A DNA stretch of 64,000 nucleotides from Lampris incognitus. Its lineage: Eukaryota > Chordata > Actinopteri > Lampriformes > Lampridae. The first letter of the stretch is position 1, and each line of letters opens with the position of its first letter. Both the position numbers and the translations under genes were made by a program. Below, piece after piece: positions 1 to 12,148 of this stretch. A model generated the notes under the pieces. It saw nothing but the letters and a program-made list of their open reading frames with translations. It ran no database searches and was not told the DNA's origin. The stretch is from contig NC_079215.1 in assembly GCF_029633865.1 (NCBI RefSeq), positions 52,821,985 through 52,885,984 of the forward strand, read 5' to 3'.

Positions 1-46
1 TTTAAAGCGAGCTCTCAACATTTTCATAAACACAAATACAGCATCA

Positions 47-112
47 TCAGAGACAGAGAGAGACAGACACAGACACAGAGACAAAGACATAGAGACGGAG
101 ACAGAGGAGATT
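47..112. repeat. GACA/GA-rich simple repeat
   Basis: Irregular run of agaca, agaga and acaca words just 3' (minus sense) of the Tx1-type LINE coding end. It may be part of that element's 3' tail or an independent microsatellite. Confidence 0.6.
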
Positions 113-229
113 TTGATTTTAAAAAAGTAACTTTCATTCTAAAAAAATATAAATCATATTCAAACCACAAGCAAATAGATAAATATGTAAAAAATAAAAA
201 GTAAATCACATCAGTTCTCCAGAAAAAAA

Positions 230-3200
230 CACATTGGTTGTCTTTACTTGAGCACAACACATCTCTGTAAGCCCAGGTAAACACTGAACTGCTGGGTATC
301 TTTCATTTCTCCATAATAATTGAAATCAACCATCATCCTGGCCTTTACCATGCTAGTAAACAGCAGCTTTACATCAGTGTCTCCTGAGTCGTCCATCTTC
401 CTCTTTCTGCTTACATATATGGCCAGTTTTGCTTTTCCCAGGATGAAATTCATCAGTTGACATTTTTCTTTTACAGTTCGTGTCTACCTAAACCCCAGAA
501 TGAACATGTGCTTGGAGAAAACCTGCCCTGCCTTGCTGAATGATGAACTCTCCAACAACATGAACAGCGGTACCAGGCGCCACGCACTCCAGGTAACAGT
601 GGAAAACAGTTTCTTTGGAAGAGCAAAAAATACATTTATCACTCACACCCTGACCAATAACAGAAAGAAAAGCATTAACTGCTAGCTATCCCATGCACAA
701 TTCTCCACTGTAAGTCAGCAACCTTCCTTTGTTAATGGTGGGTTTGTATAGACCCCCTCCAAGCAGGTCTGACATCAACTCCCAAGCCCAGATGACTTCG
801 CCAAAGTGTGTCGACACGATTGTGTAGTTTACCCTTGTTTAGACATTTAACCATCGTTCCATACAGTAATTTGCCTTTTCCCTCTTCTAAAAAAGAGAAA
901 AGTACTTCTCATTCAAAAAGAACGTGAACAGTTATCAAAGCTGGGACGAATACTTAAACAAGGAAAAGGAATCATCTACATTAGTCACGATCAAACCATT
1001 GCTGTATTCATTCAACAGGAGGGATTCATGCCCCGTCAGACTGCGTTTCCAGTGTTCAAGCAGCTTGTTGATGATCCTCACAGAACTGCACTCCCAGACC
1101 TACCGCAAGAGCAGCTGCATTGTCCAAGTCAGGTCCAGCAGTGGTTCACCACCGATTCAAGTGTTAGAAAACCTGCTCTGCAAAACACTTCTGTGACTGC
1201 CGATCCTGCCCAGAGTGGGTGTTCAGACGTCCTCCATGCGCCACAGGCTCCCTCAACAGCCAGTACAGGGAGTCACTTTGCATTGTCCTCCCTTTCACCA
1301 CCATCTTCCACACTGTTAAGACTCCGCAGTAGAAAGGTGGCAGGGTTTGAAACTTCACAGTCTTTAAATCCATGAGGAAGAGTGAGTAGTGCAGTCCCAA
1401 ACCACCAAACTTCTGCAAAACTGTGCGTGCCAGTGGTCTCCACACCAAGTCTTTCGGGCCATAAAGCGGGTCTCTGGAGGAATTGAAGGCAGAACACAGC
1501 GCCTCTACTGGCCAAATGTGCAAGTCCTTGTCCTCCTTCCTCCTTTGGGGAGAAAAAGGACAGCCTGGGGAATCCAATGTAATTTATCCCAAAAAACAAA
1601 AAAATCAGCCAAAACAGCTTGAATTCTTGAAAGTAAATTTGGAGGGGGGGGTCAACACAAACTAATCTGTGCCATAATGAGGGAGGACACTAGATCGTTG
1701 ATTACAAGTGTCCTCCCTCTGTACCTGCTTGGCAGGAGGCCACTTCCATTTTTTAAGCCGGCCTTCTATTTTTTCTAAAATGTGTCCCCCAGTTCTTTTC
1801 CAATACAGATTCTTCACCCAAAAAAACTCCCAAGTACTTTATCCCTCCTTTTTTCCAAGTTAGCCCTCCCGGTAGAACTAAATTGTCAAGTGGCCTTTTC
1901 CCAACCACAGCTTCACTTTTTTTCCCAGTTTTACCTTAGCAGACGACAAACTATTGAAAAAATCTACAGTCCCCTCCAAGGTATCAATATCACTCTGTTT
2001 GTTAATCATTACCATAACATCATCTACGTATGCTGAGATTTTTACAGCTGAAGTACAACCTGGGAAAAAAACACCTGAGAGTTTTTTTCTGAGTTTGTAG
2101 AGAAAGGCTCGATGGAAAGGGAGTACAGCATTCCAGAAAGTGCGCATCCCTTGACGTACTCCCCTCTGTACAATAAAAAGGTGCAGCCAAACCACCATTA
2201 ATTTTTAGTATAACTCACAGCGTCACGATACAGTACCTGGATCTTGGCTATGAAACCTGGGCTGAACCCAAAAGCATTTAGCGTCTGCCACAGGTACTTG
2301 TGTTCAACCCAGTCAAAAGCCTTTTCCTGGACTATGGGAATGAGACCAGTATCTAAACCCAATGAGCCAGAGAGTTCCAAAATATGCCCAATTAGGGTGA
2401 TATTGTCACTAATAACCTGCCGGGCACACAGTAAGTCTGGTCAACATGAATGGCCTTACTCATCACCCTCTCTAAGTCTAGAGGCTAAAGCTTTAGAGAG
2501 GATTTTATAGTCCCCCACACAGCAGAGATACAGGTCTCCAGTTCTTCGGGTCTTGTAGATCTCCCTTTTTTTGGCAGCAAAGGGATAACTGCCCTTCTAC
2601 AGCTCAGCGGTAGCTGTCCTCTGCACAAACTGTCCTGAAGCACCTCCAGCAAATGCTTTGCCGATCACAGACCAAAAGGAACTTATAAAATTCAACGGGC
2701 AGTCCAGCAGTGCCAGGTGCTTTACCATTGCCCAGACTCATGAGAGCAGTATACAGTTATTCAGAGACAGTTCTGCAATCCAACACCGCATTGGTATCAC
2801 CGTCACTTGAGGTAGCCCAGCATAAAAAGAACTAGCCAACTCCTGCATCCTCCACAAATTCACTTTTAAAACAGATCATTGTAGAAGGAGGTGGCATATC
2901 TGCGGATCTCAGGGGTTCGTTCCCAGTGTGCTGTGGTTCCATCGGCAGAGCGTAACGGAATGAATGATCTTCCTCTGACCATTCCTTCGCTCCAAACCAA
3001 AAAAAAAAAACTGTGATGGGGCATCCATTTGAGACACATTCATGAAACGTGAACGGACCAGAGCTCCCTATGCTGTAGTGCCCAACAGGTTGGCTAAGGC
3101 AGCCTTTTTAGCTTTAAGGGTTTCAATATGCCCCTGATTTCCTGTAGAATCCACTACACTCTGTAATTCTACTACTTCAATCTCCAGTTCTTTAAGAGAT

Positions 3201-4075
3201 CTGGTAATGTGCTTAGGGACATTGCGAGTATACTGCTGACATAATTGTCTTATTTTGCTCCTTTCCTATGTCACCACCATTGCTGTACTGAAGAGAAAGT
3301 GGTTTTGCTTTTTCCATGTAAAGCCCAAAGAAATTCAAAAGCCTCTCTGAAAGATCCTATTCATGTAGAGGACCAGTGTTAAAATGCCAATATGCACTCC
3401 GTACCTTAAACATTCTGAAAGAAAAAAGAGCACTGACAAGAATAATGGTCAGAAAAACCCATCAGGAGTTATTTGACTTGATTTAAAGATACCAAAATGA
3501 TGTTTAAAACAATAAAAACGATCAAGTCTGGCCAGATGATAACAAATTGTCCTTGGAGTGACTCCAGGTGCACTGCCTGTCACTCCTGTTAAAATCCTCT
3601 CCAAACATCTTTTAGGCCATGGGTTTTGACCAACCGCTTAAGTATGGGCAGAAGATGAGGCTCTAGATGGTTCCTGTGTAGTTTTGGCATTTTCCGTGCA
3701 ACTGAAATCTCCTCCAGGAAACAAACAAAAAAAAAAATCGGTACAATTGAGAATTACATCGCGTAAGATGTTCGGCAGTCTCATTCTCTCAATGCCCGAA
3801 AGTGGGGCATAAACATTCACAAAAATTAATGTTGCACCTTCATATTGTACTGTGACTTTTTAGAATGTGACCACACACTATTTCTTCTACCTCAGAAGAG
3901 GGGACTAAAACTCTTGGAGAATAGCACACCAACGCCGCCACTGTTAGTTAATTTGCGTGCTTAGGGATGACGCTCCCCAGGCCACTCCCTTTTCAGTCAC
4001 TTTCATTCATGACGTCCACTGTGAGTTTCTTGAATAAAGGCTCCACATCCAACCCCTTTTCAATTCTACCAATTT
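230..4075 (-). mobile_element. Tx1-type LINE relic (ORF2: endonuclease, reverse transcriptase, C-terminal region)
   Basis: Decayed non-LTR retrotransposon ORF2 on the minus strand, broken by many frameshifts and stops. In element order: an APE-type endonuclease stretch at about 4075-3640 (readable words QETHS, SGGVGVLFS, NVYAPLSG, GGDF), reverse transcriptase at about 2380-1878 (EKAFDWVEHKYLW, RGVRQG, then SAYVDDV where an active enzyme usually has Y/F-ADD), a C-terminal part at 1577-1164 (LVWRPLARTVLQKFGGLGLH) and the terminal FILGKAKLAIYVSRKRK segment at 453-244. This order and wording are those of Tx1-clade LINEs known from Xenopus and fish. The N-terminal side runs into the assembly gap, so the 5' limit is unknown. 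The substitution in the ADD motif and the frame breaks mean it is dead. Clade assignment is from remembered family motifs. Confidence 0.85.
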
Positions 4076-4275
4076 NNNNNNNNNNNNNNNNNNNNNNNNN
4101 NNNNNNNNNNNNNNNNNNNNNNNNNNNNNNNNNNNNNNNNNNNNNNNNNNNNNNNNNNNNNNNNNNNNNNNNNNNNNNNNNNNNNNNNNNNNNNNNNNNN
4201 NNNNNNNNNNNNNNNNNNNNNNNNNNNNNNNNNNNNNNNNNNNNNNNNNNNNNNNNNNNNNNNNNNNNNNNNNNN
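4076..4275. other. Assembly gap (200 N)
   Basis: Exactly 200 N, a conventional placeholder length, so the true size is unknown. It cuts through the 5' part of the Tx1-type LINE. Confidence 0.99.
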
Positions 4276-5087
4276 GTGGAACCAGCCTTGCATGCAAATT
4301 GCAGAGGAGCGAGAGTTCACGCACAACTCTCCCAACGCCACGGAACCGCAGCCTGGCCGGTTCTGAAGAAACCATCCGGCTGGCGAGGAGGAGGCGCTTC
4401 AGCGCACCACAACATGTAGTCGAGTCAAGTTTTAATTCTGAAGCTCTAAATCATAGTTACAGTCCCCGCGGGGCGAAAAAGTGGATGAGTAAATGATGAC
4501 AGATGGCACCCTCTATCCTCGGATCCTCGAGTCGATGAGGGCAACGACGTGCCTATGGGCCTCTCAGTCAAAATGAGGGACGCAGGGTAGGAGAATGGAA
4601 ACCAATAAAAAAAAGGTCTCTGTGTAAAAATGCGTTTTCGTTATTTTCGGGAATGACTAACGAGACACCAGTCTCGTCGGTAAATCCTTTCAAAGAGTCT
4701 GGATTTGCTCGAAACGGAGCCGCCGTCCTAGACCAGCAAGCATCAGCGGGGCAGAGTTTTACATGATGAATAACTCCATAATGCATTTTCACAGTGTGAC
4801 GTGAGCCATTATGAGCCCCTCGGTGTTGACGCGAGTCTGGTGCAGCCGGTCTGAACATCTGCCCGAGTCGTCACCTCTCAGAGCGACACAAAGTGTTTTT
4901 AATGGCCGACTAGAACGCTGTGATTTGCACTCAAGCTTGAGTCCTACGGATACCAACACAGACACCAGACAGAGGATTTCTGCTTATGTAGTTAAAACTG
5001 ACGTAGCCAGGAGCAGCGTAAGTGCTCCACATATGAATGCAGCGCCGATATGATGTTTGGCATAAATGTGAAGCTGTGCCAGTCAGC
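4276..5087. other. Unannotated stretch between gap and minisatellite
   Basis: Moderately GC-rich unique-looking DNA. No convincing exon, RNA gene or recognised repeat; the open frames here are short and lack family features. Confidence 0.5.
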
Positions 5088-7985
5088 TGTTACCATTCAG
5101 GCCTCTCTCACCCTGTTTTGTTACCATTTAGGCCTCTCTCACCCTGTTTTGTTACCATTCAGGCCTCTCTCACCCTGTTTTGTTACCATTCAGGCCTCTC
5201 TCACCTGTTTTGTTACCATTCAGGCCTCTCTCACCCTGTTTTGTTACCATTCAGGCCTCTCTCACCCTGTTTTGTTACCATTCAGTCCTTTCTCACCCTG
5301 TTTTGTTACCATTCATGGCCTCTCTCACCCTGTTTTGTTACCATTCAGGCCTCTCTCACCCTGTTTTGTTACCATTCAGGCCTCTCTCCACCCTGTTTTG
5401 TTACCATTCAGTCCTCTTTCCACCCTGTTTTGTTACCATTCAGGCCTCTCCCACCCTGTTTTGTTTACCATTCAGGCCTCTCTCACCCTGTTTTGTTACC
5501 ATTCAGGCCTCTCTCACCCTGTTTTGTTACCATTCAGTCCTCTCTCACCCTGTTTTGTTACCATTCAGGCCTCTCTCACCCTGTTTTGTTACCATTCAGG
5601 CCTCTCTCACCCTGTTTTGTTACCATTCAGGCCTCTCTCACCCTGTTTTGTTACCATTCAGGCCTCTCTCACCCTGTTTTGTTACCATTCAGGCCTCTCC
5701 CACCCTGTTTTGTTACCATTTCAGGCCTTCTCACCCTGATTTGTTACCATTCAGGCCTCTCCCACGCTGTTTTGTTACCATTCGGGCCTCTCTCACCCTG
5801 TTTGTTACCATTCTGGCCTCTCTCACCCTGTTTTGTTACCATTCAGGCCTCTCTCACCCTGTTTTGTTACCATTCAGGCCTCTCTTACCCTGTTAGTTAC
5901 CATTCAGACCTCTCCACCCTGTTTTGTTACCATTCAGGCCTCTCTCACCCTGTTTTGTTACCATTCAGGCCTCTCTCACAGTTTTGTTACCAATTCAGAC
6001 CTCCTCTCACCCTGTTTTGTTACCATTCAGGCCTCTCTCACCCTGTTTTGTTACCATTCAGTCCTCTCTCACCCTGTTTGTTACCATTCAGGCCTCTCCC
6101 ACCCTGTTTTGTTACCATTCAGGCCTCTCTCACCCCTGTTTTGTTACCATTCAGTCCTCTCTCACCCTGTTTTGTTACCATTCAGGCCTCTCTCACCCTG
6201 TTTTGTTACCATTCAGGCCTCTCTCACCCTGTTTTGTTACCATTCAGGGCCTCTCTCACAGTTTTGTTACCATTTAGTCCTCTCTCACACTGTTTTGTTA
6301 CCATTCAGCCTCTCTCACCCTGTTTTGTTACCATTCAGGCCTCTCTCACCCTGTTTTGTTACCATTCAGGCCTCTCTCACCCCTGTTTTGTTACCATTCA
6401 GGCCTCTCTCACCCTGTTTTGTTACCATTCAGGCTCTCTCACCCTGTTTTGTTACCATTCAGGCCTCTCTCACAGTTTTGTTACCATTTAGTCCTCTCTC
6501 ACACTGTTTTTGTTACCATTCAGTCCTCTCCCACGCTGTTTTGTTACCATTCGGGCCTCTCTCACCCTTGTTTTGTTACCATTCGGCCTCTCACCCTGTT
6601 TTGTTACCATTCAGGCTCTCCCACCCTGTTTTGTTACCATTCAGGCCTCTCTCACCCTGTTTTGTTACCATTCAGGCCTCTCTCACCCTGTTTTGTTACC
6701 ATTCAGGCCTCTCTTACCCTGTTTGTTACCATTCAGACCTCTCCAACCCTGTTTTGTTACCATTCAGGCCTCTCTCACCCTGTTTTGTTACCATTCAGGC
6801 CTCTCTCACAGTTTTGTTACCATTCAAGACCTCTCTCACCTGTTTTGTTACCATTCAGGCCTCTCTCACCCTGTTTTGTTACCATTCAGTCCTCTCTCAC
6901 CCTGTTTTGTTACCATTCAGGCCTCTCCCACCCTGTTTTGTTACCATTCAGGCCTCTCTCACCCTGTTTTGTTACCATTCAGTCCTCTCTCACCCTGTTT
7001 TGTTACCATTCAGGCCTCTCTCACCCTGTTTTTACCATTCAGGCCTCTCCACCCTGTTTTGTTACCATTCAGGCCTCTCCCACCCTGTTTTGTTACCATT
7101 CAGGCCTCTCCCACCCTGTTTTGTTACCATTCAGGCCTCTCTCACCCTGTTTTGTTACCATTCAGGCCTCTCCCACCCTGTTTTGTTACCATTCAGGGCC
7201 TCTCTCACACCTGTTCTTGTTACCATTCAGTCCTCTCTCACCCTGTTTTGTTACCATTCAGGCCCTCCCACCCTGTTTTGTTACCATTCAGGCCCTCCCA
7301 CCCTGTTTTGTTACCATTCAGGCCTCTCCCACCCTGTTTTGTTACCATTCAGGCCCTCTCACCCTGTTTTGTTACCATTCAGGCTCTCTCACCCTGTTTG
7401 TTACCATTCAGCCCTCTCTCACCCTGTTTTGTTACCATTCAGGTCTTCCCACCCTGTTTTGTTACCATTCAGGCCTCTCCCACCCTGTTTTGTACTGCAT
7501 TCAGGCCTCTCTCACCCTGTTTTGTTACCATTCAGGCCTCTCTCACCCTGTTTTGTTACCATTCAGGTCTTCCCACCCCTGTTTTGTTACCATTCGGACC
7601 CTCCCCACCTGTTTTGTTACCATTCGGGCTTCTCTCACCCTGTTTTGTTACCATTCAGGCCCCTCCCACCCTGTTTTGTTACATTCAGGCCTCTTTCACC
7701 TGATTTGTTACCATTCAGGCCTCTCCCACCCTGTTTTGTTACCATTCAGGCCTCTCCAACCCTGTTTTGTTACCATTCAGGCCTCTCCCACCCTGTTTTG
7801 TTACCATTCAGGCCTCTCTCACCCTGTTTTGTTCATTCAGTCCTCTCTCACCCTGTTTTGTTACCATTCAGGCCCTCCCACCCTGTTTTGTTACCATTCA
7901 GGCCCTCCCACCCTGTTTTGTTACCATTCAGGCCTCTCCCACCCTGTTTTGTTACCATTCAGGCCTCTCCCACCCTGTTTTTACC
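5088..7985. repeat. 31-bp minisatellite, about 93 units
   Basis: Tandem array of a 31-bp unit containing GTTTTGTTACCATT followed by CAGGCCTCTCTCACCCT. Variants include CAGTCC, CTCCCAC, single-base indels and shortened units such as ...CTCACAGTTTTG. Because 31 is not a multiple of 3 and the unit has no stop in any forward frame, all three forward frames stay open for hundreds of codons; indels shift between them. Groups of variant units recur (near 5884-6000 and 6713-6830, offset about 830; near 7228 and 7838, offset 610; near 6249 and 6463, offset about 214), which shows higher-order duplication. I regard the predicted proteins as artefacts. Confidence 0.97.
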
Positions 7986-8171
7986 TTCCCTAAGCTACTG
8001 GTGTGTCTGCCTGATGGTGTGTCTGCCAGCTTCCTCCCTGGAAATTGGTTATCTCATTTAAAATATCCCTTTAAAGACGCACTTGTGCACAGTGCTAGTC
8101 CTCCATTTGAGTCTGCTTACTTGTGGGACGAACACATCCCTTAGCAGAACCTCCTCCATGATTCTGCTTCG
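7986..8171. other. Unique DNA between minisatellite and SINE
   Basis: Short non-repetitive stretch with no recognised exon. Confidence 0.4.
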
Positions 8172-8185
8172 CCAAAAACACAGAT

Positions 8186-8635
8186 TTTTTTTGGGAGGGG
8201 GAGCTCTAAATGTCCCCCCTTTTTCTCCCCAACTGTATCCGGCCAATTATCCCACTCTTCCGAGCCATCCCGGTCGCTGCTCCACCCCCTCTGCTAACCG
8301 GGGAGGGCTGCAGACTACCACGTCCCTCCTCCGATACATGTGGAGTCGCCAGCCGCTTCTTTTCACCTGACAGTGAGGAGTTTCACCAGGGGGACGAACA
8401 CCTGGATGGCACCAGGAAGGAACATGCTACCCCCCCGAATAGGCGCCCCCGACCGACCAGAGGAGGCGCTAGCGCAGCGACCAGGACACATACCCACATC
8501 CGGCTTCCCACCTGCAGACACGGCCAATTGTGGCTGTAGGGACACCCGACCAAGCCGGAGGTAACGCGGGGATTTGAACCGGCGATCCCCGTGTTGGTAG
8601 GCAACGGAATAGACCGCCACGCCACCCGGACGCCC
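8186..8635 (-). mobile_element. tRNA-headed SINE (family A), near complete
   Basis: Minus-strand copy of a SINE repeated at least six times in this window. Its head (higher coordinates) reads GGCGTCCGGGTGGCGTGGC, with a B box equivalent to GGTTCAAATCC, and its tail is T-rich on the plus strand. Flanks CCAAAAACACAGA (8172-8184) and CCAAAACACAGA (8635-8646) look like a target-site duplication differing by one A. Confidence 0.85.
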
Positions 8636-8646
8636 CAAAACACAGA

Positions 8647-9247
8647 CTTCCTGACCTCTCTAAGACAGACGTAAGAGTCACATATTAGTTTATTTACTGC
8701 TCAGAAAAAGAAAAATCACTAAATGTCACAAATTGTGTTTTACTACAAGAGATTTTAATTTCCGATGACTGTAATATCTCATTTAACACACGTGGACTTA
8801 TTATCACGTGTCCTAATAATGAAAAAAAATCATATACCTACAGTTTTTTATCCATAGTTTTCACACACACACACACACAAAACCCCATAGCTCAGAGAAA
8901 GTGGACAGCTGTGAGTCTATCATGCTGAAGCTTTACTCTGAAGAGACACACACATCAGCAGATACAGGAAATAAATAACGGGTGAGCCGCAAAATCATTT
9001 AGTCCTGTACTGATTTACCATTAATGAACTGATGGGGGCGCTCATTTGAGCATGACTGTGCAAGGAGCTCGTGCTCACTAACACTGTGCAGATGTTAGAC
9101 TATAATGAAGTGTGTTGACTGAAAGGTGTGACATGTGACATGGTCCTGCACCGTTGCTTTATTTACAGCTCTGATAAGCAGGCTCAACATCGTCCTAGGC
9201 CTTCTGTAGGCCGTCTGTTGACTTTCTCCTTCTCCATTTATGCTTTT

Positions 9248-9297
<50 letters not shown>

Positions 9298-9381
9298 AAG
9301 TGAGTATCTTTCTTCTTCCCTCCATCCCCATCTGTGTAGCACTAAAATATAACGCTCTCTTTATTTGTTTCTGTAGAAGTT
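8647..9381. other. Unannotated stretch with CA/GT tracts
   Basis: AT-rich sequence holding a short CA run at about 8861-8879 and a GT run at 9251-9293. No gene recognised. Confidence 0.5.
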
Positions 9382-9396
9382 AATAAAGGTTTTCCT

Positions 9397-9853
9397 GGGC
9401 GTCCGGGTGGCGTGGTGGTCTATTCCGTTGCCTACCAACACGAGGATCGCCGGTTCGAATCCCCGCGTTACCTCCGGCTTGGTCGGGCGTCCGTATAGAC
9501 ACAGTTGGCTGTGTCTGCGGGTGGGGAGCCGGATAGGCTATGTGTCCTGGTCGCTGCACTAGCGCCACCTCTGGTCGGTTGGGGCGCCTGTTCGGGGGGG
9601 ACTGGGGGAAATCGCGTGATCCTCCCACATGCTTCGTCCCCCCGGTGAAACTCCTCACTGTCAGGTGAAAAGAAGCGGCTGGCGACTCCACATGTATCGG
9701 AGGAGGCATGTGGTAGTCTGCAGCCCTCCCCGGATCAGCGGGGGGGTGGAGCAGAGACCGGGACGGCTCGGAAGAGTGGGGTAATTGGACGGGTACAATT
9801 GGGGAGAAAAGGGAGGAAACCCCCCCCACCAAAAAAAATAAATAAATAAAAAA
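9397..9853 (+). mobile_element. tRNA-headed SINE (family A) with perfect 15-bp TSD
   Basis: Plus-strand copy. The head GGGCGTCCGGGTGGCGTGG contains an A-box-like segment, and GGTTCGAATCC near 9450 is a perfect Pol III B box. The body ends in AATAAATAAA-type A-rich sequence. The 15-bp direct repeat AATAAAGGTTTTCCT at 9382-9396 and 9854-9868 flanks it exactly, as expected of LINE-mediated retroposition. It is a dead-end RNA-derived insertion, not a tRNA gene. Confidence 0.92.
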
Positions 9854-9868
9854 AATAAAGGTTTTCCT

Positions 9869-11280
9869 TACTGCTGTTAACCAATCCAGTATGTCCGGCG
9901 TGCCGACAGACGCGTTCATCTTTATGTCCACGCACAGTTTTCCGTCTCTGTGTTGTGGACCGACACCGTTCGCCGGCCTGGAGCAGAAAAGGGTCGCGGA
10001 CCCCCAAGTCCGGTTTGCTCGCAGAGTTGGGCCATTTGAAGTCCTACTTGAGTGTGCTTTGGGAGGGTTCAGCCTTATTTGCCCTGACATGACAAACCGT
10101 TGCCCTCGTGAGACACATTTTCAACACTCTGGAGTTGTTCCGGGGGTCAATCTACCCCCCCACCCCCCCACCCCACCCATTTCTTCTTCTTCTCCCCACT
10201 GCTGCTTATTTCTATCCCAGTTAGTTTCTGACGACTCTCGTCTGCAGCCGCACTGCAGCAGAGTGTGATACCGAGTCTGTGTGTGTGTGTGTGTGTGTGT
10301 CTGTGTGTGTGTGTGTCTGTGTTTTGTGTAATGCATTGTTCTTTTGCATTACATAAAGCACCGGTAGGTGTATTATAAGGACATGTACCGACAGCATCTA
10401 TCTAACTCCTGGTCCATATGCCCACCCTGATGGAGTTATGGAGCCACTCTGATGCATCATCCCACTGTGGTTATGCTCTCCTACCTGCAGAGCACGCAGG
10501 CGCCGTCTCTACTAGAAACACACACACACACATGCACACCCACACACACATGCACACGCACATGCACACAAGGGTGCTGGGTTTGTTCTTCTCCAATTTA
10601 ATTAAGTGTTTTAATTAAAACGATGTAGCGGGGTGAATTTAACATCCTCTGTAGCCAATGGCTAAGTGGTTCTTCTCCATAAGGTCCCCCCCACCCCCCC
10701 ACCCCCCCCCCCCCCTGCAGAACCCCTTGGGTTCAAGTGAAATCTTTACACCGAGCTGATACACCGTCACCCTTTGCCGGCTCCTAATAGAGAGAAAATT
10801 ATGAGCCCACGTCCAATAACTCCTCTCTCCCTCTTTTTTTTTCTTTGTCGGGGAGACAAAAGGTGTCTGGTGGCGGCGATAAAGACGTCCCCCCGGGAGT
10901 ATTTCCTCCGAGTCTCACAGTACACTATAATGTCTGCCCCTATCTCACCCAGCGCAATTCAGCCATGCACGTTAGACAATTATGTAAAATAAACGGTTTA
11001 AGCCGACGGAGGTCTAGACATACCGACAGGACTCGGGCCGAGAAAAACACACCTCCGCTGCCTCTCACACACGAGCTTACAGGAAACTCCACAATACCCA
11101 TAATGAACTGTGATTCGCCATTCACGTTCCCGTGGTCCTTTTGATCCGTGCTGTCATGGCGATCATGAAGAAAACCTAATAACCTAATCAGCGACATGTG
11201 CGTTCATAACACAGAGGCCGCCCTATCGGGTTTGATTCGCTCATCGCTACATCACCGACGGGTCTCAGTTTTATTCTATC
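9869..11280. other. Unannotated stretch, several simple tracts
   Basis: Holds a C-rich run at 10149-10179, a GT run at about 10278-10321, a CA-rich run at about 10518-10570 and a poly-C run at about 10686-10717. No exon or known repeat recognised. Confidence 0.5.
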
Positions 11281-12148
11281 AGAGGCAGAGGTGGGAAGTA
11301 ACTAAGTACAAATACTTCGTTACTATACGTTACTGTAACGAAGTACAAATACTTCGTTACTGTACGTTACTGTAACGAAGTACAAATACTTCGTTACTGT
11401 ACTTAAAGTAGATTTGTCAGGTATCTGTACTTTACTTGAATATTCATTTTTCGGACAACTTTTTTTACTTTTACTCCCTACATTTTAACACAAATTTCTG
11501 TACTTTCTACTCCTTACATTTTCAAAACGGGCTCGTTACACTAGTTTTAATGCATTCGGGGGGGAATTATCGATTGTTAACATTATAACCCTGTAGACTC
11601 AAAAGTCAGTCTCTAAACGCTTAGTGGAGATGATCTCGGATAGTCTCGCGGTACCAGACGGACGTAATTTCATTTGAAGTTGGGATGGTTAAGATAATAG
11701 TAAAGCCGAACGACTTGGGGGAAAAAGGACTATACCGGTGTTGTCGCATGTTTGATTTTTTTAATTAATATTTTCATGGGACAGACTTATCATAAAATGA
11801 TCTACTTCTCTGGCTAATACTCACGGTGCCTTGATGGAAGTCATGGATGTCTGAATTCATAAAACGATCCTTTTACCAAGGACTATTTTCGGGCTAGACT
11901 TTTCAAATTAATCTGTGCCTTCAACTCAATTAAAACACGGTGATAATGTAACTTTGACTAAAAATAAAAGTGACATGGTGAAATGGCCGAGCCTGTAGTT
12001 TTTACTGTTATACGTTGAGTACATTTCAGAGCCCGTACTTTTTACTTTCAACTTGAGTAAAGAAGTTGAGGCAGTACTTCTGCTTTTACCAGAGTCTATT
12101 TTTACACAAGTATCTGTACTTCTACTTGAGTAAATGTAGCCCTGGTTA
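11281..12148. mobile_element. Non-autonomous DNA-transposon-like element with palindromic tandem unit
   Basis: Begins CAGAGGTGGGAAGTAACTA and ends in sequence rich in GTACTTNTACTTGAGTAA. This wording is familiar from short non-autonomous (hAT-like) elements of fish. Near the left end a unit of about 40 bp is repeated two to three times (11297-11402); each unit contains GTAACGAAGTA-CAAA-TACTTCGTTAC, a perfect 11-bp inverted repeat around a 4-base loop. No transposase remains. Superfamily is uncertain and I could not fix target-site duplications. Confidence 0.5.

Noticed and set aside
3967..4419. Open frames spanning the gap
   Set aside because: They only stay open because N codons are read as unknown residues.
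5037..8144. Long overlapping open frames of 117-742 codons
   Set aside because: They are three-frame readings of the 31-bp minisatellite; the encoded repeats are the same DNA in different frames and indels move between them.
9440..9462. tRNA genes from B-box hits (also near 8570, 16680, 43565, 55205)
   Set aside because: These are SINE heads: no full cloverleaf, followed by SINE bodies, A-rich or GATG tails and target duplications.
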